DNA of 64,000 nucleotides, from assembly GCA_963971285.1 (NCBI GenBank), contig OZ020248.1:19055873-19119872 (forward strand). The letters run 5' to 3'. A program made the translations under genes and the position numbers. Each line of letters begins with the position of its first letter. Within the stretch, counting starts at the first letter, position 1. Below, piece after piece: positions 42,711 through 54,355 of this stretch. The notes under the pieces were generated by a model. It was not told where the DNA came from. It worked only from the letters and a program-made list of their open reading frames with translations, and made no database searches. This DNA comes from Astropecten irregularis (Eukaryota; Echinodermata; Asteroidea; Paxillosida; Astropectinidae).

Positions 42711-42716
42711 AGAGAC
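42643..42716 (-). tRNA. tRNA-Asn (GTT)
   Basis: The minus strand begins GTCTCTGTGGCGCAATCGG and ends CCCACCCAGGGACG. The 74-nt cloverleaf has acceptor GTCTCTG/CAGGGAC (one G-U pair), D arm GCGC-AATCGGTTA-GCGC, anticodon stem TTCGG-CTGTTAA-CCGAA with anticodon GTT, T arm GGTGG-TTCAAGC-CCACC, and discriminator G. The T loop reads TTCAAGC. No intron. A and B box positions are standard (TGGCGCAATCGG and GGTTCAAGCC), so it is probably transcribed by RNA polymerase III. The CCA end is not encoded. Confidence 0.95.
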
Positions 42717-42836
42717 CGACCATGCACTAATAAATGTCTGCTAAAATTAAATGAATTAATTTCTTTGGCAATACAGACAAGGAACTCGAAATTCCCCGTG
42801 GATTGTAGGGATTGTACTAGATTCGACAAATTTGCT

Positions 42837-43200
42837 TAAAGGTAGTATCATACTTTCGTAAGAAACCAAAATAGAAATGTTCACAGATTTACGTATAACT
42901 TTCAGGGTATGAAGATGGTGCTGGTAGAATACTACCGTTAACATTGTTCCGCCTGAAATGGTGTATCTATCCAGAAATTAGTAAAACAAGAACCGAAAAT
43001 CTTTTTGATCTTTTAAAAGATCAAAAATAAAAGAGAAAAGACTTAAGAAATACTGTGGCCGTTTTTCATGATTTTCTCCAAAAGTGAGCACCGTATTGGA
43101 CTGGAATTTTCACAGATGACTGTTACTGTATCTTCCTTGATATTTTTGCCCATGAATCTGTACTTCTTTGACAAAAACCAAAGTATGATACTACCTTTAA
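42837..43200. mobile_element. MITE with AAAGGTAGTATCATACTTT ends
   Basis: The termini are AAAGGTAGTATCATACTTT and its complement AAAGTATGATACTACCTTT, about 360 bp apart. A related full copy is at 61805-62184 and a half copy at 43545-43745. The middle shows ATTTACGTATAACTTTCAGG and a GATCTTTTAAAAGATC palindrome. No ORF. The superfamily is not clear from the ends. Confidence 0.9.
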
Positions 43201-43544
43201 ATATTTTTTAAATGCTTGGAATTAGGACGGCCCATCGCGTTTCAATCCTAGCACTTCTCAGATCGCTGAGTTAGACATGGGTCTTAACAAATCTGAGACA
43301 CAGCCTCTAGTTTGGGCCCGCCCCTCAGTGATATGGGACAACTCGAGAGAAAATTATTCAAACAAGGACCTAAAAGTTGGCTTAACTTGGTAGCCAATAA
43401 TTATGATTAAGTCTTTGGCTCCCCTTTTAATAAAGTATTTGGTACTTGTCTGACACTTGTCAGCCGTATGTTAGGTTTTGTTTGTTCCTTGTCTTTCTGC
43501 GTGTTTCTTTGTTTTGATTGCTTCCTCGTTTGCTTATCCTGATA

Positions 43545-43745
43545 CCTAAATGATAGTATCAATACTTTGGTAGCATACCGAAACAAAAATCTTCACAGAT
43601 TTACCTATAACTTACAGGGTAAAAAGATGGTGCTGATAGAAACATACCGTTACAAATTTTCTGCCTGAAATGTTGTATTTATCCAGAAAAAGTAAAACCA
43701 GTGACCCAAATTATTTTTGATCTTTTTTAAAAAGATCATCTTTAA
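43545..43745. mobile_element. Truncated copy of the GGTAGTATCATACTTT MITE
   Basis: Begins AAATGATAGTATCAATACTTTGG and continues TTCACAGATTTACCTATAAC, GGGTAAAAAGATGGTGCTG, ending at the central GATCTTTTTTAAAAAGATC palindrome. Only the left half is present. Confidence 0.8.
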
Positions 43746-45464
43746 TTGAATTGAATGTATAGATTCTGTGTTATTATTAGTACGATGTTCAGAGTCTTTA
43801 TAAGAGTTAAAGCTATGCTAAATAGTACGGAAAGTACTAAATAAAGTAAGATTTGCAATAACACCATGTTCAAAACTGCATCTGAGAAGAACCGTTGGTT
43901 ATCCTCAACGTTTTGAACAGTGTGTCCTGGGGGGGGGGGGGGGTGTTCAGGAAACTGGGGGTTGGAAATAAACAAGTGCCATTTCGATGAAATTGTATAC
44001 TAAACTGAGTCAAAATCATGAGAAAGGTCCAAAGGTCAGCTTGAAATACTGATCGATGGATGTATAACATCTAGTATGAATTTGGGCACTGCCTCCAATT
44101 CTTCGTTTACAAAACAGAATATTTGTTTGCCTAGATTGTTCTCCAATTATTTTCCAACAATCAAATCACAGGTGTGAAAAATGCACCTGTATTAATGATT
44201 TGGTTGAAGGGAGCCCATTTTGTCTTTTTACCGATATAAATTACAACATTGGTCTGCGGGTGAATTGTGGGGGGGGGGGGGGGGGGGGGGGTTGCAACTC
44301 CCCAAACCACCTCCATGCAGATCCGTCACTCACACTGGGTAACAGGTAACAGGTTGTCAGGCTCTGAGAATTGCTGGTTATAAGTGGTGTCAGATGAACC
44401 TCTTGAAAGGGTGCTGGATATTCAAAATGGGATGCCACTCTCCAGGTTTCTTCTTCAGAGTCAGGAAAAATGTGGAGAATTCTTTCATTGGTTTGTCTCT
44501 GAGGCACTCACCATAATGCACGTTTCTGGAGATGAGACAAAATTTCTGACTCCAGTGCTTGGCGCTTTGGCAGCTGGACAGGCACTGGGGTGAGATGATG
44601 GATCATACCCAGGTGGGGGTGGTGGTGGCGATGCTTGTATAAATTCTAGAGCATATTGGAGCATGCATTGGTCTTTCATCCTATTTCATTTGCAGCTCAT
44701 TCTCTGAGGGTATCCTCAGTACCCAAACCATATCTGCCATGACCGCGTGGAAGCGGAGGTCAGAAGCCTAAAGATGGTTCTGTTGGCAGGCTGTCACTGG
44801 AGTAGGGTCAACATCTGTCCAGGGTCCTGGGTGCAGGGCTGTTCTACCCCAACCAGTGATTGTGTCAGGTGGGCATCTGTGACTGATGAAGATAGTCCCC
44901 GAGGGGGTGAGCTGTTTGATGGGCTCGGGCTGATGCTGCAGGTGAATTGCTCCAGGGAACCAGTGATATCACTGTAGCTCGCAATTTCTGAAAGCCTTGT
45001 AGGAGCAATGCTATGCATGCTGTTCTGGTGTTTCCTTTCCTGTGGGGATGACAAGAGTCAGCCTCATGATTTTTTTCTGTATAAAGCTGACTTACACCAC
45101 CTGTTTAACACATGAAAGTTTTTTGTATGAAACACTTGTGGTATAAAGGTCCCCCAAAGACCAACAATATCCATTGCTGGTTTTTTGTATTAACCACTCA
45201 GAGGTGGGGGTATCATCAGGAACCACCTGACTCATTGTTGCCTCCTTTCAAGTGTTTCAACTTACAATGACCATTAACCATATTGGCAAAAAACTCTCCA
45301 AGGAGGAAGAATCCATTCTGCTCTTTGGACTTAGAAACAGACTGGCAACAACACCTAAGATACATACATGACTTGGAAAGAGAAAATACAACAACACTTC
45401 TGCTTTCAATTACATTAAAGTGTCTAACAAGTAATGGCTAGTCCTTAATTTGTAACATCTAACA
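43746..45464. other. Non-coding, with G homopolymers
   Basis: G runs lie at about 43929-43943 and 44269-44291. ORFs at 44241-45054 overlap on both strands and are partly created by the runs. No domain, RNA gene or element end is visible. Confidence 0.5.
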
Positions 45465-47370
45465 ACTGTATTTCATAACAGTTTGCCATTCATGTGCTGT
45501 TGGGATGCTCATAGCAAATACAAATCAATGAAATATAGAAAATAACTTCAACATGAGAATTCTCATCAGAGTTTCACAGATTTCTTCGGTTTGCTCTAAA
45601 ATGTGAGTACCTCCTGCAGTTCAGTAAATGAATGAATGTTATATATTATGTGTGACAGGACTTCATACAATGTGAATGAAATGCAACCAGGATTCATAAA
45701 CCTATATCACCTTTGATAAACAAATTATTACGTTTACTTATTTATGTAAAAGAAGAAATGTGCAGATCAAAGTGGACCTGTAGCAACATAACTCAAAAGG
45801 AAATGGTTGACAGAATAAATTGCAATATGCTCCACTCCACTGCTGATGCTCACTGCTCAAGTCCACAAGTTGTTGTTGAGGATACCATGATTATCTATGT
45901 TGTTCTGTACACACTGATGGCTTTTCACATGTATCATTCATCAGGATGTTTCACTGCATGTCATTTATCAATGAATGCTGCATGGTAGCAGTATCACTCT
46001 CCTACTGGTTGGCTGTACTGTGTGTCTGTACAGCTTCTGCAATAGTGAAGTTCAATGATAACAATGATGTGTGTTCACTTCATCTCAATAATCTCAATGG
46101 ATTTTCAGGACTCCTGCACCTTTACCCATGCAGCACAGTTGTGCATTCTTCATCAGGATGTTAGTTAGGCACTTGTACCAGTCTTGAAGAGAATCAGTGA
46201 CATTGTTGAAATCTGATATCTTGGCAGATCTCTGACTGATGAGAAGAAACACATCACAAGCTCAGTACCTGGCACAGATTCACTGCTGTCTTGGAGAGAG
46301 TGAAAGTGATGATGATGAGGGTGCAGGCTGAGGATGTTTGTTCCACTCATGTTGGATGTCAGTTGTCATGACTGCACATGTTGATTCATACATCAATTCT
46401 TCAGGCAATGACAGTTCTGATACTGTGTTCAAGGTGTCTCTTGCTTAACATTCAAGCTGCATGTTGATCTTTCCAAGAGCTCTGGAGAAGATTCTCAGGT
46501 ATTTCAGTAGTGTGGAGCATTTTGCAGTGGCAGTGGAACATTTTGACAAAACATTAATTTGCATGTTTGGGATGCTGTATCATTACAAATGTCATAACAT
46601 CAGCAGTGTAGAAAACAGCTGCTAAAGAATGCATGTACATTGTATAGTTTGCAAACCTACACTCAGTAAATCTAATCATTTGTTTTACAATCTGCACAAC
46701 CCAGAAAACTGAATCATCTATCAAAGCAGTACATCATTATAAGACTGCAGAGATCAGATGCAAAAATCAAGTCTTTGTTTACTTGTTACTTCTCTAAATT
46801 TGTAGTAAAGATAAGCATTTAAGAATAAAATACAAGTCTGCTATATACCAATGAAAACAACTTTAACAAATTCACATATCTACAATTTTCAAACTTTAAC
46901 CAATATTCATTAGCTGAATATAAACTGAGTATGGGTCATAACCTGAACCGTCAGCTGAGGTTTGAAGCCCCAGTGACACCCTGAAGTTGGGTCATTCCAG
47001 GGTTCAAGTGCTAACACCAACTATCTCTTAAATATTTGTAGTCTCTTAATAAAATTAATGTTCTGTTTTAAAAATGAAAACGGAAGAAAGCACAGCTTAA
47101 TTTAAAACTACATGGATCAATCCACAATGAAGTATGTGGTACGGATTTTTTAAATTTGACAAAGTCTAAATAAAATCCTGTAAAATAGCATTTTTACTAC
47201 ATTGTAATGTCTAAATGTGGTTGAAAGCAGAAGTGTAAGATCTGAGGATGTAAACCATAACACCGGTGAACACTTGTCACACTGATGTGAAGATACTTAC
47301 CTGGTATTTCATTGTGGCATTGAGTAGTGACATTGCAATCATTTACCCACTGTCTGAACAAATGATGTCA
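45465..47370. repeat. Dispersed repeat, copy B
   Basis: Partner of 35-1860; see that entry for the shared blocks. This copy carries one ~95-bp unit (46927-47022) and an additional ~0.9 kb. That additional part repeats CATCAGGATGTT (about 45938 and 46152) and ATCAGTG/TTCATCAGG words. No coding potential is recognised. Confidence 0.75.
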
Positions 47371-48070
47371 ATTCCTGTATAATGACTATGTACATAATAA
47401 TAATAGAAACATTCAGAAAGACATGTATGCAAATTGAGTACATATTACATGTATGTATGAACATCAGCAGAATCACACCTTTTCTGCAAACTAAACATAG
47501 TACTGTCAAAATACTGAGCTTGCATTCTACAGATTACAAAATGGTGGTTTTGGTTGGGATTGTAGAAAAGGAGGAAAATAAAGAATTGTGTACACAAGCT
47601 GTGCTCGATCATCAATAAAAACATCATGAGTGCGATGGTCAGCCAAAACCATTGGCAAAGACAGAAGAGCTACGAGGCTTAGCTGCATCCAAGGCAAGAA
47701 GTGTGAATACAAAACAGAAGATGCAGTACTGCATAGTGAAATAGCTCACAAGGGCAAGAGGCAGGGAAGATGCAAAGTATCTTGATCTATCTTGAAATGG
47801 AAAACGCAAGGCCTTTTCACACGACGCTAAAAAAACTTGCAACCACTGAGAAATTTTCTCAAGGTTGCGAATTCTTACAAAAACGTTTTTACGCTCTATG
47901 TTTTTTGCGTCCTTTAACATGGCACAGTGGAACATTTTGCAAGCCTCCCTTGAGACACGAATACTTATTCCACGGGTAATCGGTAGGCTATGCACAATGT
48001 AAACGCTGCTAGTGCTACAGTAGTACCAACATGACATGTCTAAGGTCACGTTGGAGACTGGTACTGGTAC
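47371..48070. other. No confident feature
   Basis: A 204-residue minus-strand frame (47639-48253) spans most of this stretch but is antisense to the better-looking Myb-like start at 48071 and has no domain. Otherwise non-coding. Confidence 0.4.
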
Positions 48071-48238
48071 ATGGTGGAGAAAATGGCAAACTTGGCTCCA
48101 AAACGAGCCCATATTACTAGCAATAGCAACAGTGAAGGTGATGGTAGCATAGCAAATGCGAAGAAGAACAAGATTGAGAAGAAAACATGGGACTACGATG
48201 ACACAATAAAGCTTATCAAGCATATGGAAAATGGATGA
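48071..48238 (+). pseudogene. Possible Myb/SANT-like N-terminus (55 residues)
   Basis: ATGGTGGAGAAAATGGCAAAC opens a frame reading APKRAHITSNSNSEGDGS and KKTWDYDDTIKLIKHMENG, then TGA. The K-K-x-W-x-x-x-x-T-x-x-L-I-x-x-x-E start is typical of trihelix Myb/SANT-like domains, but the remaining helices are absent. It is too short to be sure. Confidence 0.3.
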
Positions 48239-48379
48239 CATGGTCCGCAGCAAAGCAAAGTGAAGGCATTAATAGTCTGTTTTTTTTTCTCAAACAGAGT
48301 CAGGAGCAATTGAATATTGTAAGACGCTCTGATTCACAAGTGACCATCCATGTGCCAGCACAGCAATAAACATTGCAGC

Positions 48380-48672
48380 GTTAAGTTGAGGAAGTTGGTT
48401 TGGAAGAAGTGCAGCCTCAACATTTCCATGTCATTCAGTGGAAACACTTGAACGCACTGTTTGGTGATGCTAATTGGCATGTAAGGATAGTGAATGAGGC
48501 TGGTGACCATACCAATGTAAATGTTGATGTCCTGTCATTTACCATTGTTGAATGTCAGCCTCTTGAGACATTCACTGCTGCCAACAAGAAGTATCAGAAA
48601 TGGCTGATACACCGGGGATTTGTACTTGTCCTCTGTTTTGTTAAGGACTATTATGGCAATCAATTCAGTTAA
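48380..48672 (+). CDS. Unrecognised ORF
   Basis: A 90-residue frame (EEVQPQHFHVIQWKHLNALF, then GDANWHVRIVNEAGDHTNV) with normal amino-acid composition and no known motif. It lies among transposon relics and is probably one. A TAA interrupts the frame upstream. Confidence 0.25.
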
Positions 48673-49555
48673 TCAGTTAACATTTAGAACTTTATCATTG
48701 AACTAATGTACTCATAAGTATTAACGTATCGTAGATGAGATCACCAGTCTAAATAAAAAAGCCAAAAGAGCTGTGTGGCCCAAGCAATTCTATCATTCAA
48801 AGGGCCACTGCAGAAGGAGTGTTTAGGGCACTTACCAATTTGATGCACAAGCATACGGGTGTGATAAACAATCTGAACACCATCGACCATTTTGCATTAC
48901 ACAACGCTGTACAGTCCACTACATTGGCCTAGTATCATGTCTATCAGTGACAATCCCAGCCTCACAAGCTCTCAATTTCCTCCACTTACCAGAGATATTC
49001 TTTAGGAACAATTCCACTTGAAAAACACAGAGAGCTCCTTGCCAAGAATGAGATGTCAGGAAAGATCTGTATTCAGCGAGATATGCCTCCCACAGAAGTA
49101 GTTGATGAAATAGATAGTGTTTTATAGGGATATTCTATTTTGTGGACGGTAATGAATTTCAATTAATCCTAACCCTAACCCTAACTAGAAAAAATCAAGA
49201 TATGATAAGTAATGCAACAGTTTTGTACATGTAACCCTGTTCTCATTCTATCACATCTATTGTTTACAGTGTTCTTTCAGGAAGTGGTAAGAAACTTCAA
49301 AGACCAAGGGTTTCTTCCCATTTTAAATGGTGTAGTGCTGAGGTGTTGTTCACATGTGGGCAAGGATGTCTGTATATCATGTGCCATAGCAGATTTACAC
49401 TACTGTAATTCAATGGCTGTAAAAAATAAGGTAAAACTCTGCAGCAAGTTATAACTGCCCAAGATTGCATGTATAATTTCAGGCTATATGCCAGCAGGTA
49501 TACACACAAGGTTGAACATGTTGCGTTTTGTTAACACAATGTATAATGTAATATG
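48673..49555. other. Decayed sequence with a short telomere-like motif
   Basis: CCTAACCCTAACCCTAACT at about 49166-49184 is three TTAGGG units on the opposite strand. An exon-like frame at 49280-49430 (VVRNFKDQGFLPILNGVVLR, CSHVGKDVCISCAIADLH) follows a TTTACAG acceptor; I do not recognise it. Confidence 0.4.
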
Positions 49556-49559
49556 GTTT

Positions 49560-49775
49560 TCTTTTGTTTTTATTTCTTTATATTTTCCCCTTTTAAAATT
49601 GTTTTATAAGCTTTGTTTACTTTCATTTGGAAGACGTAAATGTATTGTGTAATTATTCTGTCTTGTCCTGTCCTGTTTTGTACATGTATGTCACGGCACA
49701 TCCGACACAAGCCTCGGCTTTTAGGAAGTTGCCCCCACACAGTGGAAATAAATGTAATTGAATTGAATTGAATTA
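49560..49775 (+). mobile_element. 3' end of a CR1/L2-like non-LTR retrotransposon
   Basis: T-rich 3' UTR, then ACAAGCCTCGGCTTTTAGGA, GTTGCCCCCACACAGTGGAA, AATAAATG and a short tail (AATTG)3. Such a microsatellite tail after AATAAA with a G/C-rich block is the usual 3' end of 5'-truncated CR1/L2-type elements in marine invertebrates. No reverse transcriptase sequence is attached. Confidence 0.5.
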
Positions 49776-49942
49776 GTACAATTAGTGAAGTACTTCACTG
49801 TCCATTCAATACAAACATGGATGAAACCGTACCAAATGACGAGTGCCCGGCTGACATTAATGTTGTTCGCATGATTGTTGATAGCTATGAAAACAGACTC
49901 AGAGAAACACAGCTAGTCTTCCGAACAACACATGAGCAATAA

Positions 49943-50230
49943 ATGAAATCAGAGAAAGGGAAAGGAAAAGTTTTTAAGTTTGAGACCCTCCTGGGAATGT
50001 ATAACAATGCATTAATTGCAATAAATGATGTACGGGAATCTTTATTTATCTCTCGTGATAAAAACCACATGAAGACTTCTCGGATCATAGCATTACTTGA
50101 GACAATATCTCAGATAAATCTAAAACTGAACCAGCAGCACTTCAAGATCATTGATAGAAACAGACAGATCAATATACTCACAAACAAAAGTGACAGGAGA
50201 CCTGAAGAAAGGAAAGACTTCAGGAAATAA
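49943..50230 (+). CDS. Unrecognised charged ORF
   Basis: A 95-residue frame (GKGKVFKFETLLGMYNNALI, then AINDVRESLFISRDKNHM and RPEERKDFRK) with predicted helical, coiled-coil-like character. It has no identifiable domain and the frame closes before the minisatellite. Probably a fragment of the element that contains the repeats at 50.4 kb. Confidence 0.25.
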   Translation: MKSEKGKGKVFKFETLLGMYNNALIAINDVRESLFISRDKNHMKTSRIIALLETISQINLKLNQQHFKIIDRNRQINILTNKSDRRPEERKDFRK

Positions 50231-50356
50231 CACAGGAAAAGGAGGAATGGGAAAGGCTGGCCAAACATTTCGAAATAAACAATGGCCAGATTGAGAAGAA
50301 GCATTTGCAGAATGAGAATGATTGTCTGCTTACAAAGCAATCAATTTATTCAACTT

Positions 50357-51270
50357 GAGCAACACTCCACCTCATCTGCTTTCCATCATGTCATGGCAAC
50401 TGGGCCAGCTGGTAGCAAGACTAAGCCACACACCATGGTGAGCAACACTCCGTCTCATCTGCAAGCCATCATGTCATGGCAACTGGGCCAGCTGGTAGCA
50501 AGACTAAGCCACACAACATGGTGAGCAACACTCCATCTCATCTGCTGGTCATCATGTCATGGCAACTGGGCCAGCTGGTAGCAAGACTAAGCCACACACC
50601 ATGGTGAGCAACACTCCACCTCATTTGCTAGCCATCATGTCATGGCAACTGGGCCAGCTGGTAGCAAGACTAAGCCACACACCATGGTGAGAAACACTCC
50701 ACCTCATCTGCTGGTCATCATGTCATGGCAACTGGGCCAGCTGGTAGCAAGACTTAGCCACACACCATGGTGAGCAACACTCCACCTCATCTGCTGGTCA
50801 TCATGTCATGGCAACTGGGCCAGTTGGTAGCAAGACTAAGCCACACACCATGGTGAACAACACTCCATATCATCTGCTGGCCATCATGTCATGGTGACTG
50901 GGCCAGCTGGTAGCAAGACTAAGCCACACACCATGGTGAGCAACACTCCACCTCATCTGCTGGCCATCATGTCATGGTGACTGGGCCAGCTGGCAGCAAG
51001 ACTAAGCCACACACCATGGTGAGCAACACTCCACCTCATCTGCTGGCCATCATGTCATGGTGACTGGGGCAGGTGGTAGCAAGACTAAGTCACACACCAT
51101 GGTGAGCAACACTCCATCTCATCTGCTGGCCATCATGTCATGGCCACTGGGCCAGCTGGTAGCAAGACTAAGCCACACACCATGGTGAGAAACACTCCAC
51201 CTCATCTGCTGGCCATCATGTCATGGCAACTGGGCCAGCTGGTAGCAAGACTAAGCCACACACTATGGTG
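50357..51270 (+). repeat. 83-bp minisatellite, 11 copies
   Basis: Eleven consecutive units of 83 bases start GAGCAACACTCCACCTCATC and contain CATCATGTCATGGCAACTGG and CCACACACCATGGT. Units are 90-99% identical by eye; variants include GTGACTGG for CAACTGG in a run of three to four adjacent units (50880-51070), a sign of array growth by local duplication. As 83 is not a multiple of three, the frame rotates from unit to unit, so the array is not coding overall. Confidence 0.95.
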
Positions 51271-51880
51271 CTACTCCCAACTGCCCCAAGGTTCCAGTGC
51301 AGATACATGTGTACCTCACCCAAAGTACTCAACAATAGAGCAAAGGAGCTCATGAAGGTAAACTTTATAGGAATGCAGACAAAGTCAAATGACAGTGGTC
51401 AGCAAGAAAAGGACAAATGCAAGAACAGTGATGCAAGCCAAGCCCATGCTAAAAGAAAACGTGGTAGGTTTTCATTTATTTCACCAGAAAAAAAAAACCG
51501 ATTGGATTGAACCTATGATGTGGGAATTATTGGATTATTTATTGTGTTCATTGAGAAAATAATGATCAATGAAGAATAAATGACAGTGCCCCCCCCAAAA
51601 AAAAAAAAGAAGAAGAAGAAAAAGTAGAAAAAGTTCATAATGTTTACAATAGTAACTGCAGGGAAAAAATAATTACATGTACATGTACATGTGCTGTACA
51701 TCTGAGTCACTTGTTTGTCACATGGCAAACAAACTGCATGCATACATCTGAAGTTAAAACCATTTTGCCCCATCATGTCACATGTTGCTAGTGAAGTAAT
51801 TTCAACAGGTTCACTTTTCACAACAGGTTCAACAATCAATCTTTGTAAAGTCAATTTTTGTTTGTATTAATTTAAGGGTT
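51271..51880. other. Flank of the minisatellite, no gene
   Basis: An ORF tail (51290-51510) reads SPKVLNNRAKELMKVNFI and ends KKKNRLD-like; no domain. 51580-51630 is an A-rich low-complexity stretch, and ACATGTACATGTACATGT lies at ~51675. Confidence 0.4.
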
Positions 51881-51889
51881 TTCTAGACC

Positions 51890-52475
51890 TCCAGCAGTGT
51901 TCGAGGAAAATGATGCACTGAGAGATTGCTGTAGACTACTACGCAAGTTCACTTCAAGAAATGAAGGAACACCCAATGTTCAACATGAAAACTGCAACAT
52001 CTCTTCAAGTCCTGTCACTTGTATCACACCTTCTTTTATGCCTTTATGCTGAAGCGTTTGTTGCATTTTGCAAAAGTTCTGTGGCATGTATATGGGAGAG
52101 CCTTAGGTGCGGTGCCAATTCCAAGTCAGAAGGGTACGAGGCAATGTGGGTCAGGCTTGTGAACACAAAACGTAAGCTAGTTGGCTCATGGAACATAATG
52201 ATGAATACATTACAGCCTAACATATCAACCCAGTCCCATCTTACATTTAATTACCTACTTCAGTCTGTTTTAAGCGAAATTATTAAAGCCAGAAATGCAA
52301 AAGATCTACCCAAGGAAAAGACTCCCAACCAATAACCATTGGATAAATATGAGGAGGTTGTTTTACGGTACGTTGCAGGGTACATCCCATTTGTCCTTTT
52401 GAAGAAATTCCAAAACCAAATTAATCCAGCTGCTAAAATGTATTGCCACTTTTTATCATCTTGGCAGGTATCTTG
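51890..52475 (+). pseudogene. Transposon protein fragment of the LRYVAGYI family, copy 1
   Basis: The main frame (51961-52335) reads MKEHPMFNMKTATSLQVLSL, AFVAFCKSSVACIWES, NYLLQSVLSEIIKARNAKDL and PKEKTPNQ, then TAA. The frame beyond the stop gives YEEVVLRYVAGYIPFVLLKK. The sequence I-I-K-x-R-N-x-x-D-L-P-K ... L-R-Y-V-A-G-Y-I recurs at 53.77-53.9 kb and, in part, in the 10.2 and 16.05 kb tails. It is a multicopy protein I cannot name. The stop marks it as a relic. Confidence 0.4.
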
Positions 52476-53395
52476 AATGAATACATGTAGATCATTCCTT
52501 GATTACACAAATGAATGGATCGGCGCCCAAATTGACGACCTGCAGAAAAGACACACATTTTATCAGCAGCAAGGAAGTCCGTAAAACATGTCAGGAAGAA
52601 GTTTAAAGAGCGTCAAATAGAAATTCAGACGGCTAGGTGGGCAAGAGTCTTACCCACAGATGCTTACCAGGTTGCAGTAGGCAGCTGCCAGACCACAATA
52701 ATAATTTGAAGCGACAGGAGCAAACAAGAGAAAAAAGAAATGATGATAGAACATGTGAGTATGTTAAGAAATTCCATCACGTGCATTCCAAGTTGACCAA
52801 AATGTGGATTTCAAAGCCAATTTGGGAGGGTAAATCGTATGAATATATATGTACTTATGCACAATGTACTCGTTACGGATTATTCAGCACTCCTTCCAGT
52901 ATGTGTAACTTTCCAAACAAAATGAAGAATGTGAACATTTGAAACAAAACTTGGAACAAGAAATTTGCCAGATAGAGTGCTCCCGCTGTGCCCATGGCTT
53001 CAGCAACTGCACAGAGGAAGGCAAAATCCAAGTAGACCAAGATATTTGAAGTGAATAAATCCAAAAACTCAGGGATGGTGCTAAATATGATAAAAAAAAT
53101 TGCCCAAAATTAACCGGTACATTATTTGTTTCATGAAGCCAGGCATGAATTTGTATATGTTGAAGCCAAAAATTCAGAAAGCGATACATAGCTTTGAAGT
53201 TTTTTTTTTTAAAATAATAACACTGCTATGGGTGTTACAGATCTCAACGAGTTGCAATGTTCACATTTTGTACTTAACAGTGTGAATATTTCATCTGAGG
53301 ACACTGAAGTCACAATTTTCTGTTCAATTGCCTTCACATATTTTGCACGGAGTACATGTATATGTCCGTACAATATGAATTGTTACCATTTTTTT
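52476..53395. other. Interval between two related relics
   Basis: Short frames only. At 52930-53060 a frame reads LEQEICQIECSRCAHGFSNC and TEEGKIQVDQDI in pieces, which may be a decayed zinc-ribbon. Not assigned. Confidence 0.3.
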
Positions 53396-53920
53396 CAATT
53401 TCAGCTGTTCACAGACCTCCAACCCAGTACACAGCTGATGATGCTGCAAAGAATACAAGGAGTTACATAGAGACTTGCCTTCATCAGATGAAGACTCATC
53501 CAGTGGTACAAGGCAATTAACCCCTTGCCATTTGTATGTTGGCTCTACTTGGTCAACTGCTCAGTTTTTATGATACTGCTGAATTCGGTGACTTGTGCAT
53601 TGCAACTGTATCATCACTTTGGCTAGTTGTCATTTCTGGAGATGGTAAAAGCTTAAATCCAGTCAGGCAACTTGGACAAATTTTCTTAAATCATTGCACA
53701 TTCACGATCATGGCCAACATATCTTCATGGTTTATCAATATTTATTACTTTCACTCTTCCATATGATCATACAAGAAAGAAACAAAGCCGACTTGCCAAA
53801 AGAAAGTACTGGGACACGTAAAGAAGTAAAACCAATTTCTAATAATGAAGAGAAAATCCTAAGATATGTTGCTGGCTATATTCTCTATTCTTTAAATAAT
53901 AGATATATAAAACGATAAAG
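53396..53920 (+). pseudogene. LRYVAGYI-family fragment, copy 2
   Basis: After a TTTTCAATTTCAG acceptor, pieces AKNTRSYIETCLHQMKTHPV (53446-53510) and MIIQERNKADLPKESTGTRK, NNEEKILRYVAGYILYSLNN (53763-53905) are recognisable; several stops lie between. MKTHP corresponds to MKEHP of copy 1 and IIQERNKADLPK to IIKARNAKDLPK. It is more decayed than copy 1. Confidence 0.4.
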
Positions 53921-54149
53921 AGTCATTCCGCTGTTCTATATTGTAAATTTTTGAAGGCGTGGCAGGTCTGCCCATCTGATAGTGCAAAACGTTTTTAGAA
54001 TACATTAACCATTGGATTTCAGTGCAAAATACCATGGAAAATGAAACGAGGGAATATTTAACGACTTCAAACCTAGACAGTTTTCCTGGTGTAGAAATAC
54101 AAAGTGTTTTAATCAATAATATATGTTCTCATGTAAGAATTCAGCAATA

Positions 54150-54355
54150 CTGAATCACTAAAGGCAAAATCACTGGTGATAATTCTTCAAAACTACTCAC
54201 TATGATGGTGAAGAAATGGGTGAAGATACGATTCAATGCTTTTATTAATGTATATTTGAATTTAAGAACTAAGAAATTCTTCAATGATCCAGAAGTGCCA
54301 TGTTCCCTTCTTAAGAACCCCACTCATATACACAGTCTTGGGGAGTCAAGGTACT
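54150..54355 (+). pseudogene. C-terminal fragment of the same transposon protein
   Basis: A frame reads KLLTMMVKKWVKIRFNAFIN, VYLNLRTKKFFNDPEVPC and SLLKNPTHIHSLG, then TAG. The K-W-x-x-I-R-x-x-A-F motif is one that ends many uncharacterised multicopy invertebrate proteins. Its position fits the C-terminus of copy 2. Confidence 0.35.

Noticed and set aside
43929-44291. G homopolymers as G-quadruplex regulatory sites
   Set aside because: Simple uninterrupted runs in non-coding DNA with no gene to regulate; assembly length is also unreliable in such runs.
45713-46164. ORFs at 45713-46164 as a small gene
   Set aside because: Within dispersed repeat copy B, no domain, and the matching part is missing from copy A.
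47639-48253. 204-residue minus-strand ORF
   Set aside because: No domain, odd Cys/Phe-rich composition, and antisense to a better-looking Myb-like start.
49166-49184. Telomere or telomere-fusion site
   Set aside because: Only three CCCTAA units; too short to infer a telomeric origin. The TTAGGG palindrome at 17.57 kb is likewise too short.
50357-51270. Regular repeats that might suggest a CRISPR array
   Set aside because: The 83-bp units are contiguous with no unique spacers, and the window is eukaryotic. It is a minisatellite.
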